Under the pieces are notes generated by a model that searched no databases, was not told the DNA's origin, and saw nothing but the letters and a program-made list of their open reading frames with translations. The position numbers and the translations under genes were made by a program. From assembly GCF_030994125.1 (NCBI RefSeq), contig NZ_CP099917.1, positions 3,615,589 to 3,679,588 of the forward strand: a DNA stretch of 64,000 nucleotides, read 5' to 3'. This document shows positions 35,650 to 45,356 of the stretch, one piece after another (positions within the stretch are counted from its first letter, which is position 1; each line of letters starts with the position of its first letter). The DNA is from Pseudoalteromonas xiamenensis. GTDB lineage: Bacteria > Pseudomonadota > Gammaproteobacteria > Enterobacterales > Alteromonadaceae.

Positions 35650-36317
35650 TGTGTTTTTAACCTATATCCTCTACCGCGAAGCGTCTCAACCGGGTTAAGT
35701 TCGCCTGATGGGTCAAGTTTCTTACGAAGGCGTAGGACGAAAACTTCGATAACATTAGAATCTAAATCGAAGTCTTGATCATAGATATGTTCAGTGAGCT
35801 CAGCCTTAGAAATAACCTTTTGTGGGTTTACCATCATGTATTCAAGTACTTTGTACTCGTATGCCGTTAAGCTCATTTCTTCTTCGTTCACCCAAACTTG
35901 TTGTGAACGGGTATTGAGTTTAATTGGGCCGATTATGATTTCAGGGTTTGCTTGGCCTGCGCTGCGACGAATAAGCGCATTACAGCGGGCAATCAATTCT
36001 TCTACATGGAATGGTTTCGTTAAGTAATCGTCAGCGCCAGCGTCGAGACCTTCTACTTTGTCTTGCCATCTGTCACGAGCCGTTAAAATCAGGATTGGGA
36101 TATCAACTTCTGCCGCTCGTGCTTTTTTTATAAGTTCAATACCATCCAGTTTAGGTAAACCTAAATCGATAACCGCCATGTCGAGCGGGTATTCTTTAAT
36201 ATGGAATAAGCCAGACTCACCATCATGGCAAACATCAACACTGTATTTTTCTTTTTCTAGAGCATTTCGCAGGTTGTCTGCCAAATGCAAATCGTCTTCA
36301 ATTACCAAAATTCGCAT
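35643..36317 (-). CDS. PhoP-like OmpR-family response regulator
   Basis: A 224-residue regulator. The receiver domain (1-120) has the acidic pair EDD (7-9), phospho-acceptor Asp51 in VIDLGLPKLDG, Thr in LTARD and Lys in TKPF. The C-terminal winged helix (about 130-222) has the OmpR/PhoB-type SLTAYEYKVLEYMM, DSNVIEVFVLRLRKKL and RGRGYRL. It matches PhoP throughout. It sits between a PepSY gene and the PhoQ-like kinase; all are probably cotranscribed. Confidence 0.92.
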   Translation of the reverse strand: MRILVIEDDLHLADNLRNALEKEKYSVDVCHDGESGLFHIKEYPLDMAVIDLGLPKLDGIELIKKARAAEVDIPILILTARDRWQDKVEGLDAGADDYLTKPFHVEELIARCNALIRRSAGQANPEIIIGPIKLNTRSQQVWVNEEEMSLTAYEYKVLEYMMVNPQKVISKAELTEHIYDQDFDLDSNVIEVFVLRLRKKLDPSGELNPVETLRGRGYRLKTQW

Positions 36318-36320
36318 GGT

Positions 36321-36572
36321 TTAGTCCTTACGCACAGCGCCTGTCTTCTTGTCTACTTGTACATCAAGTACCCGGCCATTTGAACCGAGAATTCGAATGA
36401 TGTAGTACGAGCCTTGATCTGTAATTTTTAGTGTTTTACCGCTGTATTCCTTAAGTGCTAATTCAACGGCTTCCTTTTTAGTCAATGTGTCAGAGTCTGT
36501 TTTCCCAAAGGCTGGTGGCAAAGACCAAATACTCAGTCCAATCACCGCAACTAAAGTGAACAATCTCATCAT
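36321..36572 (-). CDS. Exported PepSY-domain protein
   Basis: An 83-residue protein with a signal peptide (about 1-23) and a single PepSY domain: TKKEAVELALKEYSGK, then YYIIRILGSNGRVLDVQVDKKTGAV. PepSY domains often inhibit proteases or modulate sensors in the periplasm. It ends 3 bases before the regulator gene, so it is the first gene of the operon, and could modulate the PhoQ-like sensor; that is inference. The first two codons are both ATG, so the start may be 36569. Confidence 0.85.
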   Translation of the reverse strand: MMRLFTLVAVIGLSIWSLPPAFGKTDSDTLTKKEAVELALKEYSGKTLKITDQGSYYIIRILGSNGRVLDVQVDKKTGAVRKD

Positions 36573-36688
36573 CTAACTCCAATTTTCTGGGTTACGACAT
36601 CGTAGGCTTTTTCACAGACTACAAATGCAAGGCATAGTATAAGCCTAGTCGTGACGCTCTGAACTCTTCCTGAATTAAAATGAATACG

Positions 36689-36985
36689 TTAAAACACGCG
36701 TTTGAACGGTTTTACTATACTTTCTTTGTAGACACCAGCATCTAGATAAGGGTCTGCAGCAGCCCATGTTTTCGCGTCTTCAAGGGAGTCAAATTCGGCG
36801 ACAACCAAGGAACCTGAGAAACCAGCCGAGCCGGGATCATTGCTATCAATCGCTGGAAGAGGACCTGCAGTAAATAATCGTCCTTCTTCTTTCAGCGCGT
36901 CTAAACGTGCAAGATGAAGTGGGCGAGTTGCTAAGCGTTTGTCGAGCGAATTTTCAACATCGATAGAGTAAATCATGTACAACAT
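36689..36985 (-). CDS. yciI: YciI family protein
   Basis: A 98-residue protein nearly colinear with E. coli YciI (98): [53 protein letters not shown] and DPYLDAGVY. The conserved His and Asp pair of the ferredoxin-like dimer is present. YciI is a putative enzyme or accessory protein of unknown role. I chose ATG 36985, with AAGGAT five bases before it, over GTG at 37000. Confidence 0.92.
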   Translation of the reverse strand: MLYMIYSIDVENSLDKRLATRPLHLARLDALKEEGRLFTAGPLPAIDSNDPGSAGFSGSLVVAEFDSLEDAKTWAAADPYLDAGVYKESIVKPFKRVF

Positions 36986-37162
36986 ACTAATCCTTGGCAC
37001 TTTTTATGTGATTCTAAGCCGTATCTTAGACTGTCTCATGGGTATGTGTAAACGTAATGCGCCAGTAATTAGTCGGGTTTAGCGGCATAATACTTGAAAT
37101 CGTTGAGCTAAGACTGGTAGAGTCGGCCGGATATTGGAAAAAATAATAATAAGGTAGTTCGC

Positions 37163-38587
37163 ATGAGTAGCAATCGAGAGCATTTTAGCTCGCGACTAGG
37201 GTTTATTTTAGCGGCAGCAGGATCTGCAGTAGGCATCGGAAACCTAGTTGGCTTCCCAGTCTCTGCAACTAAAAATGGTGGAGGCGCATTTCTTCTTGTC
37301 TACGCGTTGTTTGTCGCGTTCATTTGTTTACCTGTCATGATGGCTGAAATGGCAATGGGTCGTAAGGCTCAAAAAGACCCATATGGAGCCTACAAGAAAT
37401 TGTCAGACCGATCATCTAAATGGTCAATAGCAGGAATGCTAGGTGTGATCACACCCTTTATGATCGCGGTATTTTATATGGTCATCACCGTGTGGATTTT
37501 TGGTTATCTCGCTCAAACCGCACTGGGTAATTTAGACATGTTAGCGCAGCCTGAACACTTTGGGTCATTCATTAATAACACAAATGTGTTCTGGTACATG
37601 ATAGTGGTGGCTGTGATTGTAAACATGATCTTAGTCGGCGGTGTTAAAGAAGGAATTGAAAAAGCCTCTAAAGTATTAATGCCAGCGTTATTTGTGTTGT
37701 TGATAGGTTTAGTGGCCTATGTGCTTACGCTTGATAACGCAATGGCCGGTGTGAAGTTTTATGTCGTCCCAGACATTTCAAAACTCAATGCGAGTGTGTT
37801 GAACGGCGCACTTTCGCAAGCCTTTTTCTCACTGTCATTAGGCATGGGGATTCTAATGACCTATGCGTCTTATATTTCTAAAAAAGACGACATAGTAGGT
37901 GGTGCGCGCATGGTTGCTATTACCGATTCGCTGGTCGCGTTTATCGCGGGATTAATGGTACTGCCTGCCATTTTTAGTTTTAACCCAAATACCAACCCTG
38001 AAGAACTCTCTGATTCGTCGGTATCTATGATTTTTGTCTATTTGCCTAAACTGTTACTCGCTTTGCAATCTGACATTGGCTATGTTGGCGCATCCTTAGT
38101 AGCGGGTGTGTTTTTCTTGCTTGTCTTCTTTGCTGCTATTACGTCGCTTGTGTCAATTGTTGAAGTACCTACCGCTACATTGATTGAAGAAGCTCGCTTG
38201 AGTCGTAAGAAGGCCTTAATGGTGCTTGCAGCCTCTATCGGCATTCTTACTGTGATGTGTACGATGTCATTTGGCATGGTGGAATGGTTAACTAAGTTTA
38301 CTTGGTATGGTGGTGCTGACAAGAGCATGTTTGATTTGGTTTACGATATTTTCTACGACACTATCTTGCCTCTCAACGGGTTAATCGTGTGTATTTTTGT
38401 TATGTACAAATGGAAAAAAGCGAAACTTTCTGAAGAACTCGCACAAGGTTGTGAGGGCTATGAGGGTAGTTGGATGGAGAAGTACGTTAACTTCTCATTA
38501 TCGACCTTTATTCCTGTGATTTTACTCTCTATTTTTATTAATACTGTTGCAACGAAATTTTTCGGTACGAGTCTATTCGGTTTTTAA
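37163..38587 (+). CDS. Sodium-dependent neurotransmitter:sodium symporter family transporter
   Basis: A 474-residue inner-membrane protein of the NSS/LeuT family with eleven or twelve helices. The start FSSRLGFILAAAGSAVGIGNLVGFP is the classic first helix with its unwound G-x-G-N sodium site. KNGGGAFLLVYALFVAFI and MGRKAQKDPYGAYKKL follow. Helix 6 shows LSQAFFSLSLGMGILMTYASYI. It imports an amino acid or amine with sodium; the substrate cannot be read. AAGGTAG lies before the ATG. Confidence 0.92.
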   Translation: MSSNREHFSSRLGFILAAAGSAVGIGNLVGFPVSATKNGGGAFLLVYALFVAFICLPVMMAEMAMGRKAQKDPYGAYKKLSDRSSKWSIAGMLGVITPFMIAVFYMVITVWIFGYLAQTALGNLDMLAQPEHFGSFINNTNVFWYMIVVAVIVNMILVGGVKEGIEKASKVLMPALFVLLIGLVAYVLTLDNAMAGVKFYVVPDISKLNASVLNGALSQAFFSLSLGMGILMTYASYISKKDDIVGGARMVAITDSLVAFIAGLMVLPAIFSFNPNTNPEELSDSSVSMIFVYLPKLLLALQSDIGYVGASLVAGVFFLLVFFAAITSLVSIVEVPTATLIEEARLSRKKALMVLAASIGILTVMCTMSFGMVEWLTKFTWYGGADKSMFDLVYDIFYDTILPLNGLIVCIFVMYKWKKAKLSEELAQGCEGYEGSWMEKYVNFSLSTFIPVILLSIFINTVATKFFGTSLFGF

Positions 38588-38592
38588 AAACT

Positions 38593-38626
38593 TAATTGGT
38601 AGGGTGTATTTACACCTTACCAATTA
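38593..38626. terminator. Bidirectional hairpin between convergent genes
   Basis: Arms 38593-38608 and 38611-38626 form a 16-bp stem with one G-U pair (key GGTGTA/TACACC top). It contains the stop codon of the CPBP gene. Confidence 0.7.
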
Positions 38627-39258
38627 GCCCCTGAGTCCAGATATCCACCCAATCCCAAGGTAAATATCCAAAGCCCCCACAAACTATGTTCTAATACACA
38701 CACCAAAAGCGAACGGCTTTGGGCGTATGTGTATGCGAACAACAGGCCGCCACAAAACGATAGCAATATAGCCATCACGTTATCGTAAACACAATGAGCC
38801 AAAGCAAACGTTAATGCACTGAGGATCACGCGATGTGACTTTTTTGGGATAATTCGCTTGTAACGATGGAAGAAATAGCTTCTAAAAATAAGTTCCTGCG
38901 GCAACACAGAAAGCAACGGATAGACAATCAGTAATCTAAGCCAATCTAATGGGGATTGCCGAGGTAGGGCAAACCAGTTGTCTTGATTGATAAGCCCATA
39001 AAGCATTCCAGAGAAAAGCGCACCGATTAGGAAAAAGGTGAAAAGACGTTTTTTGACTGCGGAGAATGTACCTAACGTAGTTAGTCGAAAGCGCTTAAAA
39101 TGTGGATCGGTCAGCAACAGAAAAGCACAAATTGCCATTAGAATAATTAAAGCTGGAAGAAGCCAATTAGAGAGTTGTGCTCTAAATTGATAGGCCATTA
39201 AAGGCAAACCAAAAAACACAAAAATCAGTTCACACCACCGATATTGAGAAGAGTTCAA
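38617..39258 (-). CDS. CPBP-family intramembrane protease homologue
   Basis: A 213-residue membrane protein with six or more helices. The CPBP/Abi motifs are seen as LPQELIFRSYFFHRY (motif 1), FALAHCVYDN (motif 2, F-x(3)-H) and VCVLEHSLWG (motif 3). Motif 1 is normally EExxxR; here it reads QELIFR, so one Glu is replaced by Gln. A QE subfamily exists, so activity is not ruled out. Family members are Rce1-like glutamyl proteases. No immunity or bacteriocin genes lie nearby. Confidence 0.85.
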   Translation of the reverse strand: MNSSQYRWCELIFVFFGLPLMAYQFRAQLSNWLLPALIILMAICAFLLLTDPHFKRFRLTTLGTFSAVKKRLFTFFLIGALFSGMLYGLINQDNWFALPRQSPLDWLRLLIVYPLLSVLPQELIFRSYFFHRYKRIIPKKSHRVILSALTFALAHCVYDNVMAILLSFCGGLLFAYTYAQSRSLLVCVLEHSLWGLWIFTLGLGGYLDSGANW

Positions 39259-39391
39259 GGTCTTGTTCGATTTATGGACTGTATGTTCAGACTATAGACT
39301 AAGAAAGGCAAGTTTGTGACGAAATTCACTGACTTGAGAAAATTTAGAATGCCGCACCTAAAATAAATTAGTTAAGTGCGGCAGAGAGTGG

Positions 39392-39958
39392 TTACTGTTC
39401 GTCTGGTAGAAACTTATATACTTTAAATACCGTAAATACGATAGCGATAAACGTCATACCCATCAATCCAAACACTTTGAATTTCACCCAGGTATCAAGT
39501 GAATAGTTAAACGCCACGTATAGATTTAGGACTGCAATACTTAAAAACAGGCACGCCCAAAGTACCAGAAGCTGATTGAAAATTGAGTTAGGAATATTAA
39601 TTTCAACTTTTTGTTCTTTCTGTACCGAAGAGAATAGCCCCATTAACGCTTTTTCCACTAAGTTAGTTTTAAAGAGTAACTTACCAAATATGATGGACAA
39701 ACCGAGTAGTGCGTAAATGATGGAGACTTTCCATTGAATGAACTTTTCGTCGTGAAATGCGAGGGTCATCCCTCCAAGTACGACGGCGATTCCTGCAAAA
39801 ATCCAGTGACGGGTTTCTATTTTTCCAGTAGAAACTTTGTAATATCCTAATTGAATAAGAGCTGCGATGATTAACACACCTGTTGCCCAAAAGATGTCGA
39901 CGATTTTATAAACGATAAAAAATAAAATAAGTGGCAAATACTCGAATAACAGTGCCAT
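39392..39958 (-). CDS. yciB: Inner membrane septation protein YciB/IspZ
   Basis: A 188-residue protein with five or six transmembrane helices, matching YciB (E. coli 179): MALLFEYLPLILFFIVYK, GVLIIAALIQLGYYK and LLFKTNLVEKALMG, then LPDEQ-type end. In enterobacteria it affects cell division and envelope synthesis. The gene lies close to trp genes and YciI, as in E. coli. Confidence 0.92.
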   Translation of the reverse strand: MALLFEYLPLILFFIVYKIVDIFWATGVLIIAALIQLGYYKVSTGKIETRHWIFAGIAVVLGGMTLAFHDEKFIQWKVSIIYALLGLSIIFGKLLFKTNLVEKALMGLFSSVQKEQKVEINIPNSIFNQLLVLWACLFLSIAVLNLYVAFNYSLDTWVKFKVFGLMGMTFIAIVFTVFKVYKFLPDEQ

Positions 39959-40092
39959 AAGATAAGTCTCTCCTACTAAGGTAACGTGGTTTTACCAAGT
40001 TGTTCAAAGAAGTTCAAGATTGACTTTAGTCATTAATTCCCATAGCCTCCCGAGCTTTTCGAGACTCGTTGCGAAAAACATAAGGAAAACGG

Positions 40093-40368
40093 ATGAACAA
40101 AAAGTCGCTTGTTGAGATTATGTCAGCACAAGCTGAATTACCGAAAACTCACGTAAACGCTGCATTAAATAGCCTACTTGCAATCATCACAAAACGTCTA
40201 TCTGAAGGTGACCAAATCCAACTTCATCATTTGGGGACGTTTGCACTGAGTTACCATCCGGCCAAAGAGGGTCGTAATCCGCAGACGGGTGAGAAAATTT
40301 TAATAGAGGGTGCAAACAAAGTGTTGTTTAAGCCAGCCAAAGCGTTGAAAGAGGCACTTTCCAATTAA
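40093..40368 (+). CDS. HU-family DNA-binding protein
   Basis: A 91-residue nucleoid protein. The HU/IHF fold is clear: MNKKSLVEIMSAQAEL, LGTFALSYHPAKEGRNPQTGEKI holding the R-N-P-x-T-G arm tip, and the C-terminal helix FKPAKALKEALS. It diverges from typical HupA/HupB in the N-terminal half, so it is likely a secondary HU. AAGGAAAA precedes the ATG. Confidence 0.88.
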   Translation: MNKKSLVEIMSAQAELPKTHVNAALNSLLAIITKRLSEGDQIQLHHLGTFALSYHPAKEGRNPQTGEKILIEGANKVLFKPAKALKEALSN

Positions 40369-40378
40369 AGAAAGTGCC
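40353..40378. other. Hairpin over the HU stop codon
   Basis: GGCACTTTC (40353-40361) and GAAAGTGCC (40370-40378) make a 9-bp stem; the HU stop codon is in the loop. No T run follows on either strand, so a terminator is only possible. Confidence 0.4.
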
Positions 40379-40393
40379 AAAAACGAGGAGGAA

Positions 40394-41200
40394 TTATCGA
40401 CTTGTTGCAGCTTTCATGTCACGGACGAATTGAGTCAACGTAGTGAGCATGTTCGGAAAATCACTTAGATTTTGCTCAATGATTTTGACGACGGCCGAAC
40501 CACTGATTGCACCTGCCGCGCCAGCATTTAACGCAGCCTTTACATGCTCCGGTGTGGAGATACCAAAACCAAGAAGCGCAGGAGCCGCTCGGTAGCTCAT
40601 TAATTTATCAACAATATCCCCTGCAGGCATTTCAGCAACGGTGTCTGTTCCTGTTACGCCAGCACGAGAAAGAAGGTAAGTATAACCTCTACCATAAGAA
40701 GCGCATTGGCGAAGAGTATCGTCGTCTGCGTTCGGTGTTGCGATAAAAATGGGGGCTATTTCATTTGCCATCGCCGCATGTCTAAAGCGTTTAGACTCAT
40801 GCAGAGGAACATCTGCAACAAGCACGGAATCGACGCCTGCAGCGCGAGCTTGTTCGTAAAATGAGTCGATGCCTTTGGCAAAAACCAAATTTGAATACAA
40901 CAGCAAGCCAATTGGAATGTTGGTGTTGTATTCTCGTATGGCTTTAATAATGTCAAAACTATCTTGAGTATTAATATTGGCCTCGAGAGCACGGATATTG
41001 GCGGACTGAATAACGGGACCATCTGCGATCGGGTCAGAAAATGGAATACCCAGTTCCAACGCGTCTGCACCCCCATCGATCAAGGCTTTGATAATTTCAA
41101 TACTCTGCTCTTTAGAAGGATCACCGAGTGTAACAAACGGAACAAATGCGCCTTCATTTTTCTGTTTTAACTGCTCGAACAGTTCGTCATAGCGTCTCAT
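40394..41200 (-). CDS. trpA: Tryptophan synthase alpha subunit
   Basis: A 268-residue TIM-barrel enzyme that cleaves indole-3-glycerol phosphate to indole and passes indole to Trp[29 protein letters not shown] with the catalytic Glu and Asp, [11 protein letters not shown] and LGFGIS(T)PEHV are present. Its ATG overlaps the trpB stop (ATGA). Length equals E. coli (268). Last gene of the trp operon. Confidence 0.97.
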   Translation of the reverse strand: MRRYDELFEQLKQKNEGAFVPFVTLGDPSKEQSIEIIKALIDGGADALELGIPFSDPIADGPVIQSANIRALEANINTQDSFDIIKAIREYNTNIPIGLLLYSNLVFAKGIDSFYEQARAAGVDSVLVADVPLHESKRFRHAAMANEIAPIFIATPNADDDTLRQCASYGRGYTYLLSRAGVTGTDTVAEMPAGDIVDKLMSYRAAPALLGFGISTPEHVKAALNAGAAGAISGSAVVKIIEQNLSDFPNMLTTLTQFVRDMKAATSR

Positions 41201-42381
41201 AATGAACCTCTTTTCGCTAATACTTGGTGAACATGGGTTAGGTCTTTATCACCTCGGCCACTCAGATTCACAACGAGGATGGTATCTTCGGTCTGCGTTT
41301 CTGCGTACTTCAATGCGTAAGCAAGAGCGTGGCTTGACTCAAGTGCTGGAATGATCCCCTCATTTTTTGCTAAGGCTTGGAACGCATCCAACGCCTCATC
41401 ATCGGTGATGCCAACGTATTGCGCACGACCAGTTTCTGCCAAATAAGCGTGTTGAGGGCCGACAGCAGGATAATCTAAGCCCGCTGAAACAGAATACGAT
41501 TCTTCAATCTGGCCGTCTTGGTTTTGCATGATAAACGTGTAAGCACCGTGCAAAATACCCTTTGAACCTTTACAGATAGCAGCACCATGTTCATCAGTAT
41601 CTAAACCTTTTCCAGCAGGTTCAACGCCAATTAATTTTACACTTGATTCACCAATGAAATCGGCGAACATACCGATCGCATTTGAACCGCCGCCCACACA
41701 GGCAATGACAGCATCAGGTAAACGGCCTTCCGCATTCAGCACTTGCTCTTTTGCCTCTATCCCAATCATTTTTTGGAATTCACGGACTATCGTTGGGAAT
41801 GGGTGGGGACCTGCAGCCGTACCAAGTAAATAATGTGCTGTTTTATAGTTCGCGGACCAATCACGCAGCGCTTCATTTACCGCATCTTTCAGCGTTCCAG
41901 AACCCGCAGTAACAGGTATTACTTCAGCACCCATTAAACGCATACGGAATACGTTTGGTTGTTGGCGTTCGACGTCTTTTGCCCCCATATAAATTCGGCA
42001 TTTTAAGCCAAGGAGCGCGCATGCTAACGCTGTTGCTACGCCATGTTGACCTGCACCAGTTTCAGCAATGACTTCATTCTTGCCCATTCTTTTAGTCAAC
42101 AATGCTTGACCTAACACCTGATTGGTTTTGTGCGCGCCACCATGAAGTAAATCCTCACGTTTTAAATAGAGTTTTACTTTTGGATTTTTTACTAAATTGC
42201 GCGTTAGGGTGAGAGGTGTTGGTCTTCCTGCATATTCAGTAAGGAGTTGATTAAACTCCGTCAAAAACGCTGGATCGCTTTGCGCTTTTTCAAATTCAGC
42301 ATCTAGTTGTTTTAATGCTGGCACTAATAATTCTGGGACAAACATGCCACCAAAATCGCCAAAATAACCTTTGTTACTCAT
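41197..42381 (-). CDS. trpB: Tryptophan synthase beta subunit
   Basis: A 394-residue PLP enzyme joining indole and serine into tryptophan. The PLP lysine is Lys85 in [24 protein letters not shown] binds the phosphate, and the substrate loop [13 protein letters not shown] is intact. I start it at ATG 42381 ([12 protein letters not shown]), with GAGGTGG just before it; the frame is open further up to 42417 but that part lies in trpCF. It begins 7 bases after the trpCF stop. Confidence 0.97.
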   Translation of the reverse strand: MSNKGYFGDFGGMFVPELLVPALKQLDAEFEKAQSDPAFLTEFNQLLTEYAGRPTPLTLTRNLVKNPKVKLYLKREDLLHGGAHKTNQVLGQALLTKRMGKNEVIAETGAGQHGVATALACALLGLKCRIYMGAKDVERQQPNVFRMRLMGAEVIPVTAGSGTLKDAVNEALRDWSANYKTAHYLLGTAAGPHPFPTIVREFQKMIGIEAKEQVLNAEGRLPDAVIACVGGGSNAIGMFADFIGESSVKLIGVEPAGKGLDTDEHGAAICKGSKGILHGAYTFIMQNQDGQIEESYSVSAGLDYPAVGPQHAYLAETGRAQYVGITDDEALDAFQALAKNEGIIPALESSHALAYALKYAETQTEDTILVVNLSGRGDKDLTHVHQVLAKRGSL

Positions 42382-42388
42382 GTCCACC

Positions 42389-43753
42389 TCAATAATTTCT
42401 AATTTGCGAAAAAGCATCGTTGATTTTATCTACACACTTTTTGCCTGGAGTAAGTTCCACTCCTGAATTTAAATCAAAACCGAGTGCACCGACTTTATGT
42501 GCGTCTGGAATATTTGCTGCACTTAGTCCGCCAGCTAAAATAAATGGGGTTTTAAGGTCTTTGATGAGTTCCCAGTTAAATTGCTTGCCGGTTCCACCTG
42601 ATTGCCCGTTCGCTTTGGTATCAAAAATATGTCTATCGACTAGCTCAAAGAGATCTGGCTGGGCATCCGAAACACCTAGTGCTTTCCAAATCTGACAATT
42701 TACAGGCAAGAGATTTCGAAGCAGCGAGATGTAATCTGCGTCTTCGTCGCCATGGAGTTGGACGGCCGCTAACTTTAATGTATTGGCGTACTCAGCTACT
42801 TCTTCTATCGATGAGTTGACGAATACACCTACATACTTAAGAGGTGCACTGTCGACCACTTCTCTTGCACAGTCTAAATCCACGTAGCGAGGTGATTTGC
42901 TATAGAAAATCAGTCCACCAAAAACAGCACCCGCATTATACGCGTTTAAAGCGTCCTGTGACCGTGTTAGTCCACAGACTTTGTTTTCACCTAAAATCAA
43001 TTGTCTACATGCACTGTCGAGACTTTGCTGTGCCATCAATGAACTGCCAACTAGAAAACCATCAACAATTGGCGATAGACGTTTTACATCTTGATGGGTG
43101 TAGATGCCGGATTCGGATATTACTACTGCGCCATTGGTAATAAGTGGGCGAAGTTGCTCCGTGGTCGCGAGATCGGTAGATAGATCACGTAGGTTGCGGT
43201 TGTTAATACCGATAAGAGTCGCACCAAGCGCTTGTGCCCGAGCCGTTTCCTCTTCATTACTCACTTCGGTCAAAATTGACATGTTCAGAGACTTCGCCAC
43301 ATTGGCAAGAGCCGAGTATTGCTCATCGTCAAGAACGGATAGCATTAACAATACGGCATCGCCACCGTAAAAACGAGCCAAATATATTTGGTACTCGTCA
43401 ATAAAGAAATCTTTACAGATAAGTGGTTGTGAGACCTTAGAGCGGACGTACTCAAGGTATTTATAACTACCTTGGAAATACTTTTCATCGGTAAGTACAC
43501 TAATGCAGGTCGCGTAGCGCGAATAGACTGACGTTATCTCATCTAAGTCGAAGTGAGCGCGAATAAGCCCTTTCGAAGGAGATGCTTTTTTACATTCAAG
43601 AATAAATTGTGTCCCTTGTTGAGCAAGTGCAGCGGTAAAATTGCGCTCAGTCGGTTGTACTTTGTCTTTAAACTCGCTGAGTGGGAACTCCATTTTGCGC
43701 TGTTCAAGCTCTAACTCTTTATCTGCGACAATGCGCTCGAGTACATTAGCCAT
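42389..43753 (-). CDS. trpCF: Bifunctional indole-3-glycerol phosphate synthase / PRA isomerase
   Basis: A 454-residue fusion like E. coli TrpC (452). Residues 1-255 are [36 protein letters not shown] and ISESGI. Residues 256-454 are PRA isomerase: [18 protein letters not shown] and GFDLNSGVE. It overlaps trpD by 8 bases. The fusion of C and F is typical of gammaproteobacteria. Confidence 0.96.
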   Translation of the reverse strand: MANVLERIVADKELELEQRKMEFPLSEFKDKVQPTERNFTAALAQQGTQFILECKKASPSKGLIRAHFDLDEITSVYSRYATCISVLTDEKYFQGSYKYLEYVRSKVSQPLICKDFFIDEYQIYLARFYGGDAVLLMLSVLDDEQYSALANVAKSLNMSILTEVSNEEETARAQALGATLIGINNRNLRDLSTDLATTEQLRPLITNGAVVISESGIYTHQDVKRLSPIVDGFLVGSSLMAQQSLDSACRQLILGENKVCGLTRSQDALNAYNAGAVFGGLIFYSKSPRYVDLDCAREVVDSAPLKYVGVFVNSSIEEVAEYANTLKLAAVQLHGDEDADYISLLRNLLPVNCQIWKALGVSDAQPDLFELVDRHIFDTKANGQSGGTGKQFNWELIKDLKTPFILAGGLSAANIPDAHKVGALGFDLNSGVELTPGKKCVDKINDAFSQIRNY

Positions 43754-44750
43754 GACTTACCTCTTTAATTAATTCTAATGTTTTTATCGCTTGACCACTT
43801 TCTAACGTTGAAAGAACAAAGTCACAGGCTACATTGAGCGAATCGAATCGACCTTGCATGTAGAGAAGGGCGGCTACATTAGCAGCAATAGCTGCATTGT
43901 GTGCAGGTAACCCTTGCCCAGAAAGAATGGCGACGCTGGCTTGAGCATTGTAGTCTGGCGTATCTCCGGCAATGGATTCAAGTGAATAGTTTGCAAGTCC
44001 AAAATCGTCTGGTGCAAGTTCATACTCACTAATTACGCCATTTTTTAATTCGGCAACAACAGTTTTACCATGCAGTGCGATTTCATCCGTCCCAGCACCA
44101 TGCACGACCATTGCACGTTTTGTTCCTAACTTTTGAAGGGTTTGAGCCATAGGTAAACATAACTTAGCGTCGTATACACCTAGGAGCTGTATGTCTGGCT
44201 GAGCAGGGTTAGCAAGTGGCCCTAAAATATTGAAAATCGTACGAGTTTTGAGTGCCGTTCTGACGGGCATTGCATGCTTTACACCTTGGTGATAGAGCGG
44301 AGCAAATAAAAACGTAAACCCGGTTTCTTGTAAGCATGTTTCTGCCTGAGATGGCGACATATCAATATTGATGCCCAACGATTTAAGCAGGTCTGCCGAC
44401 CCTGATTTACTGGACACGCTTCGGTTGCCATGTTTAACCATTGGAATACCACACGCGGCACCGACAATCGCGGCGGTAGTACTTACGTTTATGGTGTTTG
44501 AACCATCGCCGCCTGTGCCGCAACTATCTGCGGTTGCAAGCCCTTGTGCGTTAAAAGGAATGGCATGCTTACGCATTGATGCGGCAGCGCCTGCGATTTC
44601 ATCTACCGTTTCGCCTTTCAACTTAAGTGCAACAAGTGCCGCGGTAAGTTCAATGTCACTCACGGAGCCTTGCATGATCTGATCAAATAATGTTTGGCTT
44701 TGTTCAAAGTTCAAAGACTCGTTTTTCAATAGATTATTAAGTATGTCCAT
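43746..44750 (-). CDS. trpD: Anthranilate phosphoribosyltransferase
   Basis: A 334-residue enzyme transferring phosphoribose to anthranilate. The glycine-rich DSCGTGGDGSNTINVST, KHGNRSVSSKSGSADLLK with the KHG motif, and GPLANPAQ are present. It is separate from trpG, unlike the E. coli fusion. It starts directly after the trpG stop with no gap. Confidence 0.97.
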   Translation of the reverse strand: MDILNNLLKNESLNFEQSQTLFDQIMQGSVSDIELTAALVALKLKGETVDEIAGAAASMRKHAIPFNAQGLATADSCGTGGDGSNTINVSTTAAIVGAACGIPMVKHGNRSVSSKSGSADLLKSLGINIDMSPSQAETCLQETGFTFLFAPLYHQGVKHAMPVRTALKTRTIFNILGPLANPAQPDIQLLGVYDAKLCLPMAQTLQKLGTKRAMVVHGAGTDEIALHGKTVVAELKNGVISEYELAPDDFGLANYSLESIAGDTPDYNAQASVAILSGQGLPAHNAAIAANVAALLYMQGRFDSLNVACDFVLSTLESGQAIKTLELIKEVSHG

Positions 44751-45356
44751 TTAAGCCACTCCTTTTGCTAAAAAGTCTACGCTTTGCTTAAGTAATTGAG
44801 CTCCATTTGGCGTGAGTATTGATTCAGGATGAAACTGAAATCCAAGCGCGTTGTCCTTTTCATGGTAAATCGCCATCGGAATATCTTCGTATTTCGCAAT
44901 GATGCTTAGGCACTCAGGCACCGAGGTTGCCATTAACGAATGATAGCGAGCGACGGGCATGTTGCTGCCCATTCCTTCAAATACGGGGTGTGTGGCAATG
45001 TCGATAATCGATGACTTACCATGCACAGTTTGTCCGGCGTGCCCAACAGTGCCCCCATAACTTTGCGTCAGAGCTTGGTGCCCAAGACAAATTCCAAGCA
45101 TTGGGAAATGACCTCGACATTTTTCTATGAGTTCAAGTAGACACCCTGCGTCGGATGGCGCACCAGGGCCAGGTGAAAGAACGAGAATGACAGGGGCGGT
45201 TTCTTCTTTCATTTTATTAAACAAGTAGTCTGCATCGATGTTGTTACGATAAACCACAAGGTCATGGCCGAGTAATAGCAATTCGTCTACAAGGTTGTAG
45301 CTAAACGAATCAAAGTTATCTAAAAAGTAAATCTTACATGGAGTCGATGTGGTCAT
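44751..45356 (-). CDS. trpG: Anthranilate synthase glutaminase component
   Basis: A 201-residue class I glutamine amidotransferase. The triad is Cys90 in LGICLGHQAL and His-Glu in FQFHPESIL. The start has LDNFDSFSYNLVDEL. It supplies ammonia to TrpE. It overlaps trpE by four bases (ATGA). A related role in p-aminobenzoate synthesis (PabA) is possible for such proteins, but the operon position fixes it as TrpG. Confidence 0.95.
   Translation of the reverse strand: MTTSTPCKIYFLDNFDSFSYNLVDELLLLGHDLVVYRNNIDADYLFNKMKEETAPVILVLSPGPGAPSDAGCLLELIEKCRGHFPMLGICLGHQALTQSYGGTVGHAGQTVHGKSSIIDIATHPVFEGMGSNMPVARYHSLMATSVPECLSIIAKYEDIPMAIYHEKDNALGFQFHPESILTPNGAQLLKQSVDFLAKGVA

Noticed and set aside
40353-40378. 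Intrinsic terminator for HU or trpA
   Set aside because: The 9-bp stem is not followed by a U tract on either strand, so it is reported only as a hairpin.
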